Part shown: piece by piece, positions 7,564 through 15,926 of the stretch
Layout: each line of letters starts with the position of its first letter
How positions within the stretch are numbered: the stretch's first letter is position 1
Assembly: GCA_035487295.1 (NCBI GenBank)
Contig: DATHMH010000010.1
Location: 1-64,000 of the forward strand
DNA length: 64,000 nucleotides
Source: QIAW01 sp035487295
Lineage (GTDB): Bacteria; Acidobacteriota; Terriglobia; Terriglobales; Acidobacteriaceae
Reading direction: 5' to 3'
The notes under the pieces: model-generated
The model's database searches: none
What the model was told of the DNA's origin: nothing
The model's input: only the letters and a program-made list of their open reading frames with translations
Translations under genes and position numbers: made by a program

Positions 7564-8193
7564 ATGCCTCCCATCCAATCCAAAGGAACGGAAGCTGTAA
7601 CCGACGAGCTGGCGCTGGTACAAGCCGCCAAGCGCGGTGACATCAGCGCTTTCGAGCAGCTCGTAAAGAGGTACGATCGCAACGTTTTCCGCATTGCGCA
7701 GCACATCACGCAAAACCGTGAGGACGCTGAAGACGTCGTTCAGGATGCGTTCCTCAAGGCTTACCAGAATCTGGAAAGTTTCCAGGAGCAATCGAAGTTT
7801 TATACCTGGCTGGTGAGGATTGCGGTCAACGAAGCGCTCATGCGGTTGCGCAAGCGGCGGACAGCCAAGACCGTTTCTATTGACGAGGATGTGCAGACCG
7901 AAGACGATGCCATCCCTCGCGAGGTTGCTGACTGGTCTCCGAATCCGGAACAGTTATACGACCAGGCTGAACTCAAAGAGATCCTGGGCAAGACTGTCCA
8001 GGGCCTGCCGCCTACGTTTCGCACCGTGTTTGTTCTGCGCGACGTAGAAGGGCTTTCGACCGAAGAAACAGCGGATGCGCTCGAGCTGAGCGTGCCTGCT
8101 GTGAAATCGCGCCTGTTGCGGGCACGCTTGCAATTGCGCGATCGTTTGACCAAGTATTTTGGAAAAAAATCGAGCCGGAGTAACCAACCGTGA
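7564..8193 (+). CDS. ECF RNA polymerase sigma factor (RpoE-like)
   Basis: Sigma-70 family, ECF type, 209 residues from ATG 7564 (a TTG at 7549 is in frame but less likely). Region 2 runs from ISAFEQLVKRYDRNVFRIA through ENRED-like AEDVVQDAFLKAY to FYTWLVRIAVNEALMRLRKR. Region 4 is LPPTFRTVFVLRDVEGLS followed by the helix-turn-helix ALELSVPAVKSRLLRARLQL. There is no extra C-terminal domain. Its stop codon TGA overlaps the GTG start of the next gene, a zinc-finger anti-sigma protein, so the pair is translationally coupled, the usual layout of a sigma factor and its regulator. The stimulus is unknown. The neighbouring divergent gene codes for the CuA-like lipoprotein. Confidence 0.95.
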   Translation: MPPIQSKGTEAVTDELALVQAAKRGDISAFEQLVKRYDRNVFRIAQHITQNREDAEDVVQDAFLKAYQNLESFQEQSKFYTWLVRIAVNEALMRLRKRRTAKTVSIDEDVQTEDDAIPREVADWSPNPEQLYDQAELKEILGKTVQGLPPTFRTVFVLRDVEGLSTEETADALELSVPAVKSRLLRARLQLRDRLTKYFGKKSSRSNQP

Positions 8194-8447
8194 AATGCTC
8201 TCAGTTTTTGCAAGAGCTCACCGATTATCTTGACGGCGTTATTGACACCAAGACACGCGCCGAACTGGAAGATCACCTGCAATGGTGCCACAACTGCTAT
8301 GTTGTGGTGAGCACAACCAAGCGAACCATCGAGATCTACCGCGACTCGAAGCTGTACGAGATACCCGACGATTTGCGCAACCGGCTTCGCTCCGCCATCA
8401 TGTCCAAGTGCGCCGCCCACAAAAAAAGTCCTGACAAGAAAACTTAG
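8190..8447 (+). CDS. Anti-sigma factor, zf-HC2 type
   Basis: Short 85-residue protein with the zinc anti-sigma motif H29-x3-C33-x2-C36 (DHLQWCHNC) plus an N-terminal Cys3 that completes the usual four-ligand set. It has no transmembrane helix, so it should be a soluble, cytoplasmic anti-sigma factor; in such proteins the zinc site often senses oxidation. The start GTG 8190 overlaps the sigma factor stop (GTGA), consistent with one-to-one production. The tail is basic (KCAAHKKSPDKKT). Its target is presumably the sigma factor encoded just upstream. Confidence 0.9.
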   Translation: MKCSQFLQELTDYLDGVIDTKTRAELEDHLQWCHNCYVVVSTTKRTIEIYRDSKLYEIPDDLRNRLRSAIMSKCAAHKKSPDKKT

Positions 8448-8622
8448 CGGTCTCGGTCCTCTCTAAAATCCCCCCTGTCCTGCATTGCGGGACATACTTT
8501 ATCTTTACAAATGTTTCCTTGCAACTTCTACCCGCAGCTCTGAATCTAAAGTAATGAAGCCGGATAGGCTTCAGGCAGCTCCCTCGTAGTAAACCAAAAG
8601 CTGCACCTCCCAGGGGTTGGTG

Positions 8623-8862
8623 ATGATAACGAATGTATTTGACATGCTTTTCGGATGCTGGCACCGGCGTTATAGCTTCCCTATTACCACCAGAACAGGA
8701 CAGCGCCGCTCAGAAGCTGCGGCTGTTACTGGAACCTATGTAGTGTGCCTGGATTGCGGTAAAGAGTTTCCTTATGACTGGCGGCAAATGAAGGTAGTCT
8801 CGGCGCACTCCCATGAACCTGCGATGGAAGGAGCCGAACAACGGCGCGCAGAAGCCGCTTGA
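8623..8862 (+). CDS. Small CxxC protein, function unknown
   Basis: 79 residues. The second half contains GTYVVCLDCGKEFPYDWRQM, a zinc-ribbon-like half site with one CxxC; two further cysteines or histidines occur early (FGCWHRR). I recall similar short proteins from other Acidobacteriota but cannot name a family. ATG 8623 is chosen because AGGGG lies six bases upstream; in-frame TTG 8617 and GTG 8620 precede it and ATG 8644 follows. It is on its own, 175 bases after the anti-sigma gene. May bind one metal ion or dimerise around it. Confidence 0.65.
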   Translation: MITNVFDMLFGCWHRRYSFPITTRTGQRRSEAAAVTGTYVVCLDCGKEFPYDWRQMKVVSAHSHEPAMEGAEQRRAEAA

Positions 8863-9075
8863 TCAAGCGTTTCAACAATCTGTCGCTCGGCTGCCGCTTT
8901 GTGAACCTGTCTTGTTAGCTCGCGAAGCGGTGTAGGCCGGCGGCGGCCCTCGTCGAGTTCCCCCGCATGGGGAACCAGCCCTGCCACCTGAAATTATTCA
9001 ACGGAAGCCCCGGTTCGAAATATAATCGCTTCGACATATAATTAAGCCAGTTAAGCCTCTTTCAATTGGAAATTT

Positions 9076-10578
9076 GTGCCGAGGTCCCACCGGTTGAAAC
9101 CCGTGCATCCCAGTATTCGCGAAGTTGCCGTGTTGCAGGAATCCACGGAGATGATCCTCTCCAGCATGGATGTGGATACCGTGCTGCACCAGATTCTTCT
9201 GGTGGTGCGCAATTACTTCGCCACCGCCAACGCGGCGGTCTTTCTCGTGGATCCGGCGACTCGCGAACTTTATTGTCGCGCTCATATCGGCTACAACAAC
9301 GTTTTCAATGACCAGCAGCGCGCGATTGGCCCCGAAGGCATTGCCGGCCGGGTCGTGCAAAACAAAACGCCGATGTACGTTCCTGACATACAGAAAGATT
9401 CCAAATATGTGCCCGCCGACCCTAAAGTCCGCAGCGAACTGGCATTGCCCCTGCTGGTGCGGGAAGAAGCGATTGGCGTCCTCAGCATTGGCAGCGAAAA
9501 GGTCGATTTCTTCAGCGATGAGTTGATTGGCTTGCTCACGCTTTTTGCCGCCCAAGCTTCGGTGGCGCTGGAAAATGCGCGCTTATATTCCACCGAACGC
9601 CGCCGCATGCGGCAGATCGAGCTCATTAACCTCATCGCCCGCTCTGCGGCTGCCGCCAACGACCTGGAACAGCTTCTGGAAAATCTTGCAGACCTGATTG
9701 AAGATACTTTTGATGATGCTGAAATCGGTATCCTGCTGCGCGACCGTGAAGGCAGGCTGATGCTGCGCGCGCATGCTGGAAAAGGAGATCCAACCCCGGA
9801 AAGTTTTGTTCTCTCCGAACGCTCCGGCATTCTGGCTGAAGCTTTTGCCGCGCGCATGAACGTGGTAGTCAACGATATCGCCGATCGCGCCCAGTGGCCT
9901 CTTTGTTTCGCCGGGACCGGCTCCGAGCTGTGCATTCCCCTGATTTCATTTGGAGAAACCCTCGGGGCGCTGGTGATTGCGCACGTGACAGCGCATTTCT
10001 TTTCCGCCGACGACCGCTCCATCGCGCAAGCCGCGGCCGATGTTTGCGCTACCGCCATTCGCAGCGTGCAGCTTGCCGAAGAGCTGCGGCGCATCACTCA
10101 TACCGATTCCCTTACCGGACTTTACAACCAGCGTTATTTTCACGTGCTGGCTGCCGAAGAAATTGCCCGCAGCAAGCGTTATCACAAACAGTTTTCTTTG
10201 CTGATGATCGAACTCAAGAACTTTGCCCAACTCAATACCCGCATGGGCTTTGAGCATGGGGATACTATCTTGCGCAAGGTCGCGCAGACTCTCAAGATAC
10301 AGATGCGCGGAGTCGACAGCATATGCCGCTACGGGCCAGACCGGTTCGTGCTGGTGCTGCCGGAAACCGGTGCGGAACGGCTGCAAAATGTGGCCGGCAA
10401 ACTAAGAGATGCTTTGGGGAAAATCCGCGCCGAAGAGAAACCTGCGTCGCCTACGGTGGCAAGCCTGTATGCCAGCGCTACCTATCCCGCAGACGGCGCC
10501 TCCGAGTTGGAGCTGGTTCGCGTCCTGCTGACCCGCATTGCTGAAGATCGTGGCATTCCCAATGCCGCCAGCCGTTAA
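9076..10578 (+). CDS. GAF-GAF-GGDEF protein with degenerate active site
   Basis: Cytoplasmic signalling protein, 500 residues. Domains: GAF (about 20-170), second GAF-like (about 185-330), GGDEF (about 340-495). The GGDEF domain keeps the lead motif DSLTGLYNQRYF and HGD395 but the signature is GPDRF (420-424) instead of GG(D/E)EF, and the metal-binding DxD of the first strand is E379-L-K381. Loss of the second acidic residue of the signature should abolish diguanylate cyclase activity. The inhibitory-site motif RxxD is intact at R411-G-V-D414, exactly five residues before the signature, so the domain may still bind c-di-GMP as a receptor. The start is GTG 9076; in-frame starts at 9094 (TTG) and 9103 (GTG) are possible. 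No effector domain is attached, so it probably acts through a partner. Confidence 0.92.
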   Translation: MPRSHRLKPVHPSIREVAVLQESTEMILSSMDVDTVLHQILLVVRNYFATANAAVFLVDPATRELYCRAHIGYNNVFNDQQRAIGPEGIAGRVVQNKTPMYVPDIQKDSKYVPADPKVRSELALPLLVREEAIGVLSIGSEKVDFFSDELIGLLTLFAAQASVALENARLYSTERRRMRQIELINLIARSAAAANDLEQLLENLADLIEDTFDDAEIGILLRDREGRLMLRAHAGKGDPTPESFVLSERSGILAEAFAARMNVVVNDIADRAQWPLCFAGTGSELCIPLISFGETLGALVIAHVTAHFFSADDRSIAQAAADVCATAIRSVQLAEELRRITHTDSLTGLYNQRYFHVLAAEEIARSKRYHKQFSLLMIELKNFAQLNTRMGFEHGDTILRKVAQTLKIQMRGVDSICRYGPDRFVLVLPETGAERLQNVAGKLRDALGKIRAEEKPASPTVASLYASATYPADGASELELVRVLLTRIAEDRGIPNAASR

Positions 10579-10649
10579 GCTCAGACTTCCAAACTCCGCC
10601 GATACTTATCCCCTCTCCCTGGAGCGGCACATCGAACCCGCAGCCCTGC

Positions 10650-10679
10650 AAAAAAAATAGGGCGCGCAAAAGCACGCCC
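10650..10679 (-). terminator. Rho-independent terminator of the M48 peptidase gene
   Basis: Read on the minus strand: stem GGGCGTGC, loop TTTT, stem GCGCGCCC (one mismatch), then TATTTTTTTTGC. It starts 24 bases after the M48 stop codon. The GC-rich stem plus T8 tract is canonical. Confidence 0.85.
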
Positions 10680-10702
10680 AGGAGGGAAATTCTAAATTAA
10701 TC

Positions 10703-12034
10703 TCAGTGCTGATCGTCATCGCGACGGTGCAGCGTCGGCCGGTCATCATCGCCGCTCTTGCTGTTCGGATTGCTCGTCGTATCCGGAGTGCTGCTGGCCC
10801 GGCGCAGAGTCGGTTTGTTGGTGTCTTTGGAGTCATCCAGCTTGCGTTTGTTCTCCAGGACTGCCAAACGCGCTTTGACGTCGTCGAACTCCGAGGTGTT
10901 CACAATATAGCTGTCACGGGGAGGCAGAATGGTAGCAATCTCCTTCTGCGTAGCTTCAATCCGGTCCGGCGTTGGCGGGTGATCGGAAAAAATCTTGGCA
11001 ATCGTGCCCGGCTTCTTCTTTTCCAGGCTCTCCATCTTTTCAAACATGGAGACAAACTGCTGCGGATCGTAGCCGGCATGATACATATACTGCACACCCA
11101 AGTGGTCGGCTTCGGCCTCGTAGGCGCGAGAAAACTTCATAAACGTAGCCGGCACCAGCAGGTCGGCGCCCAGGCGGGCGGCATACCCAGCGGGCCCGCC
11201 CACGAAGATCAAAGGCAAGGTGGCGAACTGGGCCCACTGGCTGCGTGTCATCTGCCGCGTAACATGGCGCGCGCAAACGTGCGCGATCTCGTGCCCCATC
11301 ACTCCAGCCAGCTCCGCCTCGTTATCGGCGGCAAGAACCAGCCCGGAGTTGACGTAGAAGAACCCGCCCGGCAACGCCATGGCGTTGATTTCATCGGAGT
11401 CAATCACTTTGATGGTGAATGGAACCTTGGCATCGGAGTTCCGGACCAGGTTCTGTCCAACGCGGTTAACGTACTCGGTAATCACCGGATCGTTAATCAG
11501 TTTCACCGAGGCTTCGATCTGCTGCGCGTACTCCTTGCCCAAAGCTATTTCTTTCTCATAGGAGTACCAGTTGCCTAATCCCCGTCCACCCACGCCTTTC
11601 CGGTTGCCGATAGCGTCGACGTCATCTTTGCCGCCATCATGCTTGTAAGTGTCTTTTTGATTTGTCTTGGCGTCTTTGTCCGCAGGTTGCTGCTGCGCGT
11701 CTGACGAAGCCGGTTGCGAATCAGGAGTCGCGGACTGCGTGGCCGCGGGCTGCATAGCCGCCGGATCAGGCTGAGTAGCAGCAGGGGCAGGCCGCGTCGC
11801 TGCAGGTGCGCTCGGCGCCGTTGCTGCAGGCTGGTTAACCGGAATCGACTGCGCCCCGGCAGGGACAGTAGTTGAAGGCGCGGGTACCGTGGAAGCAGGT
11901 TGCGCAGCTACCGGCTTATTGTCATTGGACGAATTACTAGAAGTAGCCTGGGCAAAGCTGTTATTGACCCAAACCAAAGAAGAAACCAGCAAGACCACTG
12001 CAAAAACCGGTCTCAGGTTGAAAATGCTTTTCAT
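10703..12034 (-). CDS. M48 family zinc metallopeptidase, secreted
   Basis: Zinc endopeptidase of the M48 (BepA/LoiP-like) group, 443 residues. A signal peptide (MKSIFNLRPVFAVVLLVSSL, cleavage after SFAQA) sends it to the periplasm. Residues about 30-140 are a low-complexity Pro/Ala/Thr/Gln linker. The catalytic motif is H248-E-I-A-H252 in GVMGHEIAHVCARH, and the third zinc ligand is E308 in AYEAEADHLG. No TPR repeats follow; the tail is Asp/Arg/Ser-rich. I place the start at ATG 12034, preceded by GGGGAG eight bases away; an ATG 78 bases upstream (12112) would put 26 residues before the signal peptide. A strong terminator follows. Members of this family check or degrade misfolded outer-membrane proteins, an inference here. 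Confidence 0.92.
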   Translation of the reverse strand: MKSIFNLRPVFAVVLLVSSLVWVNNSFAQATSSNSSNDNKPVAAQPASTVPAPSTTVPAGAQSIPVNQPAATAPSAPAATRPAPAATQPDPAAMQPAATQSATPDSQPASSDAQQQPADKDAKTNQKDTYKHDGGKDDVDAIGNRKGVGGRGLGNWYSYEKEIALGKEYAQQIEASVKLINDPVITEYVNRVGQNLVRNSDAKVPFTIKVIDSDEINAMALPGGFFYVNSGLVLAADNEAELAGVMGHEIAHVCARHVTRQMTRSQWAQFATLPLIFVGGPAGYAARLGADLLVPATFMKFSRAYEAEADHLGVQYMYHAGYDPQQFVSMFEKMESLEKKKPGTIAKIFSDHPPTPDRIEATQKEIATILPPRDSYIVNTSEFDDVKARLAVLENKRKLDDSKDTNKPTLRRASSTPDTTSNPNSKSGDDDRPTLHRRDDDQH

Positions 12035-12219
12035 TGGAACGCTCCCCTTGCCAGCCAAATCAAAAAGGATGGGCCGCGCCGGCTGCTGAAACGCGGGCAT
12101 CGGGGTATTCACGAGCTTCTGACCCGGAATGCCTTTGATTATAGTCCATAATTCTTATCGGAGAGAGGGAATCCCCTTGTACGTTTGACGCCAAAAACCC
12201 CCTTCAGGTTACTTAAAAG

Positions 12220-12591
12220 TCAGATTTTTCCTGACCGGGCATCGATTTTGACGGGAGCGGTATGTAGAATTTCTACTCTCCTTGCCTCCCAGCTCCCATT
12301 CGTACCCTGAATCGCCGTCACCCGAACCTCGGCCCCTTCAATCAGAGACGCAGTGGGATGGGGCTTACGCTCCGGAACCGGGACCTCGGAGGCGTATACG
12401 ACTTCAGCTTTTTGGATGGCTACTTTACGTACCCGATGATTTTGTCCCAGGACGTAAATATAGAAGGTGGAATCCGGTGCGTCCGCAGAGTTCACAATGT
12501 GTCCGCGAAATTCCCCCGGGGTGGCGGATTGAGCGCCTGCACACAAAAACAATACCGAGATCAACAGCGCCGCGCAGCCTGCGACTTTCAT
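12220..12591 (-). CDS. Small secreted protein, function unknown
   Basis: 123 residues with a clear signal peptide (MKVAGCAALLISVLFLCAGA). The mature part is a compact beta-rich domain: EFRGHIVNSADAPDSTFYIY, VRKVAIQKAEVVYASEVP, GAEVRVTAIQG, WEARRVEIL. The pattern of short beta strands ending in V-x-V/WEAxRVEI resembles OB-like DUF5666-type domains, but similarity is weak and I do not assign a family. It is alone on the minus strand between the M48 peptidase and the inositol phosphate synthase gene. Confidence 0.7.
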   Translation of the reverse strand: MKVAGCAALLISVLFLCAGAQSATPGEFRGHIVNSADAPDSTFYIYVLGQNHRVRKVAIQKAEVVYASEVPVPERKPHPTASLIEGAEVRVTAIQGTNGSWEARRVEILHTAPVKIDARSGKI

Positions 12592-12640
12592 ACCGGATTA
12601 GATGCAGAAGAGCAGCAATCAGATTGAGCAGTCAGCAATC

Positions 12641-12781
12641 AGCCCCTAAACAAGCAATTAGCACTTAGCACTTGACCCCTGGAACACGATCAAGCTGCCA
12701 AAATGGTGAGGACCTTGAGCCCTCCCCGGTTCAAACTGTTAAGCGGCCAAATGCTAACGGCTAAATGCTTGTTTAGGGGCT
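12641..12781. repeat. Long inverted repeat flanking a 109 bp centre
   Basis: AGCCCCTAAACAAGCA (12641-12656) and its exact reverse complement TGCTTGTTTAGGGGCT (12766-12781) face each other across 109 bases. Outside both arms are related CAGTCAGCAATC / GATTGCT-type words, extending the symmetry imperfectly. The interior has smaller repeats: TTAGCACTTAGCACTTGA (12657-12674) and AATGCTAACGGCTAAATGCT. The whole lies in the 217 base gap between the secreted protein gene and ino1, both on the minus strand. Confidence 0.75.
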
Positions 12782-12808
12782 GAATGCTGAGTACTGATTG
12801 CTAAAGAA

Positions 12809-14170
12809 TTAATCGTAATACTCCAATCCCAAGTGAGTAATCAGCTCTTCCCCTCTCAAGTGTCGTAGGGTGTTCTTCAACTTCATCAACTGAATAAACA
12901 GGTCGTGCTCAGGATAGAGCTTGGGCGCGGTCATTGGAGATTTGAAATAGAAGCTCAGCCATTCCTGAATGCCGATGTCGCGCAACTGCGAGCTGCGCTG
13001 TGCAAGATCCATGAAGAGCACGAGGTCGAGCACGATGGGCGCCGCGAGGATAGAGTCGCGGCAGAGAAAATCAACCTTGATCTGCATGGGATACCCCAGC
13101 CAACCGAAGATGTCGATGTTGTCCCAACCTTCTTTATTGTCGCCGCGCGGCGGATAGTAGTTGATGCGAACCTTGTGAAAAATATTGCCGTAAAGCTCCG
13201 GATAAAGCTTCGGCTGCAGGATGTGCTCCAGCACACCCAGCTTCGATTCTTCCTTGGTCTTGAATGATCCCGGATCTTCCAGCACCTCGCCATCGCGATT
13301 ACCTAAGATATTGGTCGAATACCATCCGCTCAGGCCCAGCATACGGGCCTTGAAGGCCGGCGCCAGAACAGTCTTCATCAGCGTCTGGCCGGTTTTAAAA
13401 TCTTTGCCGCAGATAGGCGCGTGGTTGGCGCGCGAAAGCTCATCCATGGCGGGAATATCTGTAGTCAGGTTGGGCGCGCCATTGGCGAAGGGGACTCCTT
13501 CAGAAAGCGCGGCATACGCGTAGATCATCGAGGGAGCGATGTTCTCATCGTTATTCAACAGCCCTTTCTCAAAATTTTTCACCGATTTGTGGACTGCCGA
13601 GGGCTCCAGGAAGCTTTCCGTCGAACCGCACCACATCACCACCAGGCGGTCGGCGCCGGAAGAGTTTTTGAAGTCGCGGATATCCTGTCGCACCTGCTCG
13701 GCCAGGTCCATCTTGTTCGGGCCCTTTTTGACGTTCGGCCCATCGAGCAGGCGCACGTAGTTCTTGTCGAAGACCGCCGGCATCGGCTTCACCGATTCCA
13801 TGAACGGCTTGATGCCGTCCAACAGCTCGCGTTCCAGTACCCCGGCCTTGCGCGCCGCTTCATACATGTTGTCCTCAAAAATATCCCAGCCGGTGAAGAC
13901 AAGCTGGCTGAGGTCGGCGAGGGGAACAAACTTCTTGATCAGCGGAGACCTGCCGTCGGTGCGCTTGCCCAGGCGAACAGTCCCCATCTGGGTCAGCGAA
14001 CCGATGGGTTTGGCCAGGCCGCTGCGCACCGCTTCCACGCCCGCCACAAATGTGGTGGCTACAGCTCCCATTCCGGGAATCATGATGCCCAGCTTGCCTT
14101 TTGCCGGAGCAATGTGCTCCGCTTTCTTCGACTCAGTTTTTTTGCTCTGCTTTTTTAAGTGTGTGGCCAT
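12809..14170 (-). CDS. ino1: Inositol-3-phosphate synthase
   Basis: NAD-dependent enzyme that cyclises glucose 6-phosphate to myo-inositol 3-phosphate, the first step of inositol synthesis; cytoplasmic. 453 residues from ATG 14170, which has AAGG seven bases upstream; an upstream in-frame start (14209) is less likely. The Rossmann segment GKLGIMIPGMGAVATTFVAG (about 25-44) binds NAD; other family features are TDIPAMDELS, GKDFKTGQTLMKTVLAP, STNILGNRDGEVLEDPGSFK and KVDFLCRDSILAAPIVLDL. The size and motifs fit the bacterial/archaeal inositol-phosphate synthases. The neighbour at 14263 is divergent, so 14171-14262 must contain promoters for both. In bacteria the product feeds inositol phospholipids or compatible solutes; which applies here is unknown. 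Confidence 0.95.
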   Translation of the reverse strand: MATHLKKQSKKTESKKAEHIAPAKGKLGIMIPGMGAVATTFVAGVEAVRSGLAKPIGSLTQMGTVRLGKRTDGRSPLIKKFVPLADLSQLVFTGWDIFEDNMYEAARKAGVLERELLDGIKPFMESVKPMPAVFDKNYVRLLDGPNVKKGPNKMDLAEQVRQDIRDFKNSSGADRLVVMWCGSTESFLEPSAVHKSVKNFEKGLLNNDENIAPSMIYAYAALSEGVPFANGAPNLTTDIPAMDELSRANHAPICGKDFKTGQTLMKTVLAPAFKARMLGLSGWYSTNILGNRDGEVLEDPGSFKTKEESKLGVLEHILQPKLYPELYGNIFHKVRINYYPPRGDNKEGWDNIDIFGWLGYPMQIKVDFLCRDSILAAPIVLDLVLFMDLAQRSSQLRDIGIQEWLSFYFKSPMTAPKLYPEHDLFIQLMKLKNTLRHLRGEELITHLGLEYYD

Positions 14171-14262
14171 TGATATCCTTAGCGGGAAAATTCGAAATGT
14201 ACAGCCCAAACCGCCAGCTCATGAGAATCTTGTATCTTCTCGTATTGGAGGGAGTTTTGCAA

Positions 14263-15108
14263 ATGACATCGAAAATTGCAGTTGTCACCGGAGCTTCCAG
14301 CGGCATAGGACTGCTAAGCACCGTGGAATTGGCCAAAGACGGCTTTTTCGTCGTGGCCACCATGCGCGATCCCGGACGCCGACAGCGCCTCGATGAGGCA
14401 GCCGTGTCCGCCGGAGTTCAAGACAAAATCGAGGTCCGCCAGATTGACGTCACCCAGTTTGCTTCCCTTCCCGACGCCATCGCCGGAATTGTTCGCAGCT
14501 ATGAGCGTATTGATGTTTTGCTCAACAATGCCGGCTTTGCCATGAGCGGCTTCGCCGAAGACATGCGCTTGGAAGAAATTCGCCAGCAGCTCGATACCAA
14601 CTTCTTCGGCCATGTCGCCATGACGCAGGCTGTGCTGCCCGTGATGCGGCAGCAGCGCTCGGGACACATCATCATGGTCTCTTCCATCAGCGGCCTGGTG
14701 GCACAACCGGTGGTAAGCAGCTATTCCGCCTCAAAGTTTGCCTTGGAAGGCTGGAGCGAAGCGTTGCGCATCGAGACCCACTCCCTCGGAATCCGCGTAG
14801 TTCTGGTGGAACCAGGAGCCTTCAAGACCGATATTTGGGACCGCAACGTCCGCATCGGTTCATTTGCCCTTTCTCCGCAATCTCCCAACCACGACCGCGC
14901 CCGGCGCTTTGCCGCCTGGGTGCAAAAAGACGTGCCCAAGGCAAATGCACGCGCAGTTGCCTGCCTCATTGCCGATATCGCAAGCGACCCCAATCCGCGC
15001 TTGCGCTATCGCATCGGCCGCGACGCCACTCTGCAATACTGGCTGCGCAAACTCATTCCCTGGAAGACCTACGAAAAAATGATCGCAAAGACCACGCGCA
15101 TTGATTGA
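14263..15108 (+). CDS. SDR family NAD(P)-dependent oxidoreductase
   Basis: Classical short-chain dehydrogenase, 281 residues. Cofactor motif TGASSGIG at 9-16, structural NNAGFAMSG, a serine in MVSSISG, and the catalytic pair Y154-x3-K158 (YSASK). The region after the active site (VLVEPGAFKTDIWDRNV) fits the family. The basic residues RDPGRR after strand 2 favour NADPH. The ATG 14263 is preceded by GGAGGGAG nine bases upstream; earlier in-frame starts lie inside the divergent ino1 gene and are rejected. Substrate unknown. Downstream DNA carries quasi-tandem GAACTGA-type repeats. Confidence 0.92.
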   Translation: MTSKIAVVTGASSGIGLLSTVELAKDGFFVVATMRDPGRRQRLDEAAVSAGVQDKIEVRQIDVTQFASLPDAIAGIVRSYERIDVLLNNAGFAMSGFAEDMRLEEIRQQLDTNFFGHVAMTQAVLPVMRQQRSGHIIMVSSISGLVAQPVVSSYSASKFALEGWSEALRIETHSLGIRVVLVEPGAFKTDIWDRNVRIGSFALSPQSPNHDRARRFAAWVQKDVPKANARAVACLIADIASDPNPRLRYRIGRDATLQYWLRKLIPWKTYEKMIAKTTRID

Positions 15109-15153
15109 TACCTGGCAAATATTCGTGTGGTATTACGAAGTACTTTCCCAAGC

Positions 15154-15192
15154 CGCAACTGAGAACTGACAACTGCGAACCGAGAACTGCCT
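15154..15192 (+). repeat. Quasi-tandem GAACTG spacer repeat
   Basis: Consecutive units GCAACTGAGAACTGACAACT and GCGAACCGAGAACTGCC, followed by GGAGCTGGGAGCTG, which overlaps the last codons of the DedA gene. It lies between the stops of two convergent genes and belongs to the short spacer repeats noted elsewhere in the window. Confidence 0.6.
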
Positions 15193-15825
15193 TTAGGAGC
15201 TGGGAGCTGTCTTTATACGGTGTTTCCAGCGCGACCAGATAAACCATGCCGCTCCCACGACGAGCAGAATGGCGATGACGAAGTCGAATTTGTGGAAGTA
15301 CGCGCGCAGATAGTCCCAGTGCTCACCGGCTTTCATGCCCAGATACGCGAGGACAAAGCACCACGGCCATGATCCTAAAAACGTATAGAGATGAAAGCGC
15401 AGCCGCGGCATTCGAGCGATGCCCGCGGGCAGGGCGATAAAGGTGCGCACTACGGGAAGCAGGCGGGCGATAAACACGGTAATGTCGCCATAGCGCTGAA
15501 AAAAATTGTGTACCCAGTCGATCTCATGCTCGCTCAGCCAGATGAGACGGCCGAATTTCATCACCAGGCGGCGTCCGCCGAAATATCCGATGGTGTAGGC
15601 CAGCTCCGAACCCAGGTTGCAGCCAATGGCTCCGGCAGTTGCGACCCACAGCAGGCTGAAGCGTCCCTGCGAAACCAGGTAGCCGGAGAACGGCATGATA
15701 ACTTCGGATGGCAGCGGAATGCACGCCGACTCGATGGCCATGAGCAACACGATGCCCTTATAACCCACCGCTTTGATAAAGGCCGTAATAAATCCGCTCA
15801 ACGCGGCAAGAATTTTAGAGATCAT
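15193..15825 (-). CDS. DedA family membrane protein
   Basis: Inner-membrane protein of 210 residues in the DedA/VTT group, whose members are linked to undecaprenyl-phosphate and lipid recycling across the membrane. Family motifs present: ESACIPLPSEVIMPFSGYLV (about 33-52), GSELAYTIGYFGGR, and the amphipathic helix FIARLLPVVRTFIALPAGIA with its conserved arginines. Four to five hydrophobic helices, the last (VIAILLVVGAAWFIW) near the C-terminus, and a basic tail. It is on the minus strand, with two small genes upstream on the same strand. Confidence 0.92.
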   Translation of the reverse strand: MISKILAALSGFITAFIKAVGYKGIVLLMAIESACIPLPSEVIMPFSGYLVSQGRFSLLWVATAGAIGCNLGSELAYTIGYFGGRRLVMKFGRLIWLSEHEIDWVHNFFQRYGDITVFIARLLPVVRTFIALPAGIARMPRLRFHLYTFLGSWPWCFVLAYLGMKAGEHWDYLRAYFHKFDFVIAILLVVGAAWFIWSRWKHRIKTAPSS

Positions 15826-15896
15826 GATTAGAATTTATTTTGGCTTAACTCGTGCCCAGAATTTTTGTTCCTTTGTTCCGAAGATGAGAGCTTTTT

Positions 15897-15924
15897 CAGT
15901 CTGAGTACTGAGTACCGAGTACTG
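15897..15924 (+). repeat. Quasi-tandem GAGTACT spacer repeat
   Basis: CAGTCTGAGTACTGAGTACC then GAGTACTGT: three GAGTAC(T/C) units with a CTG spacer. The same words occur at 30980-30995 and, once, at 12787-12794. Located between the DedA start and the stop of the small gene at 15927. Confidence 0.65.
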
Positions 15925-15926
15925 TT

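Noticed and set aside
14101..14262. Extended start for the SDR gene
   Set aside because: It would overlap the divergent ino1 gene; ATG 14263 has a strong GGAGGGAG site.
15897..15924. Short direct repeats as a possible CRISPR array
   Set aside because: Units are 7-10 bases with no unique spacers and no cas genes anywhere in the window.
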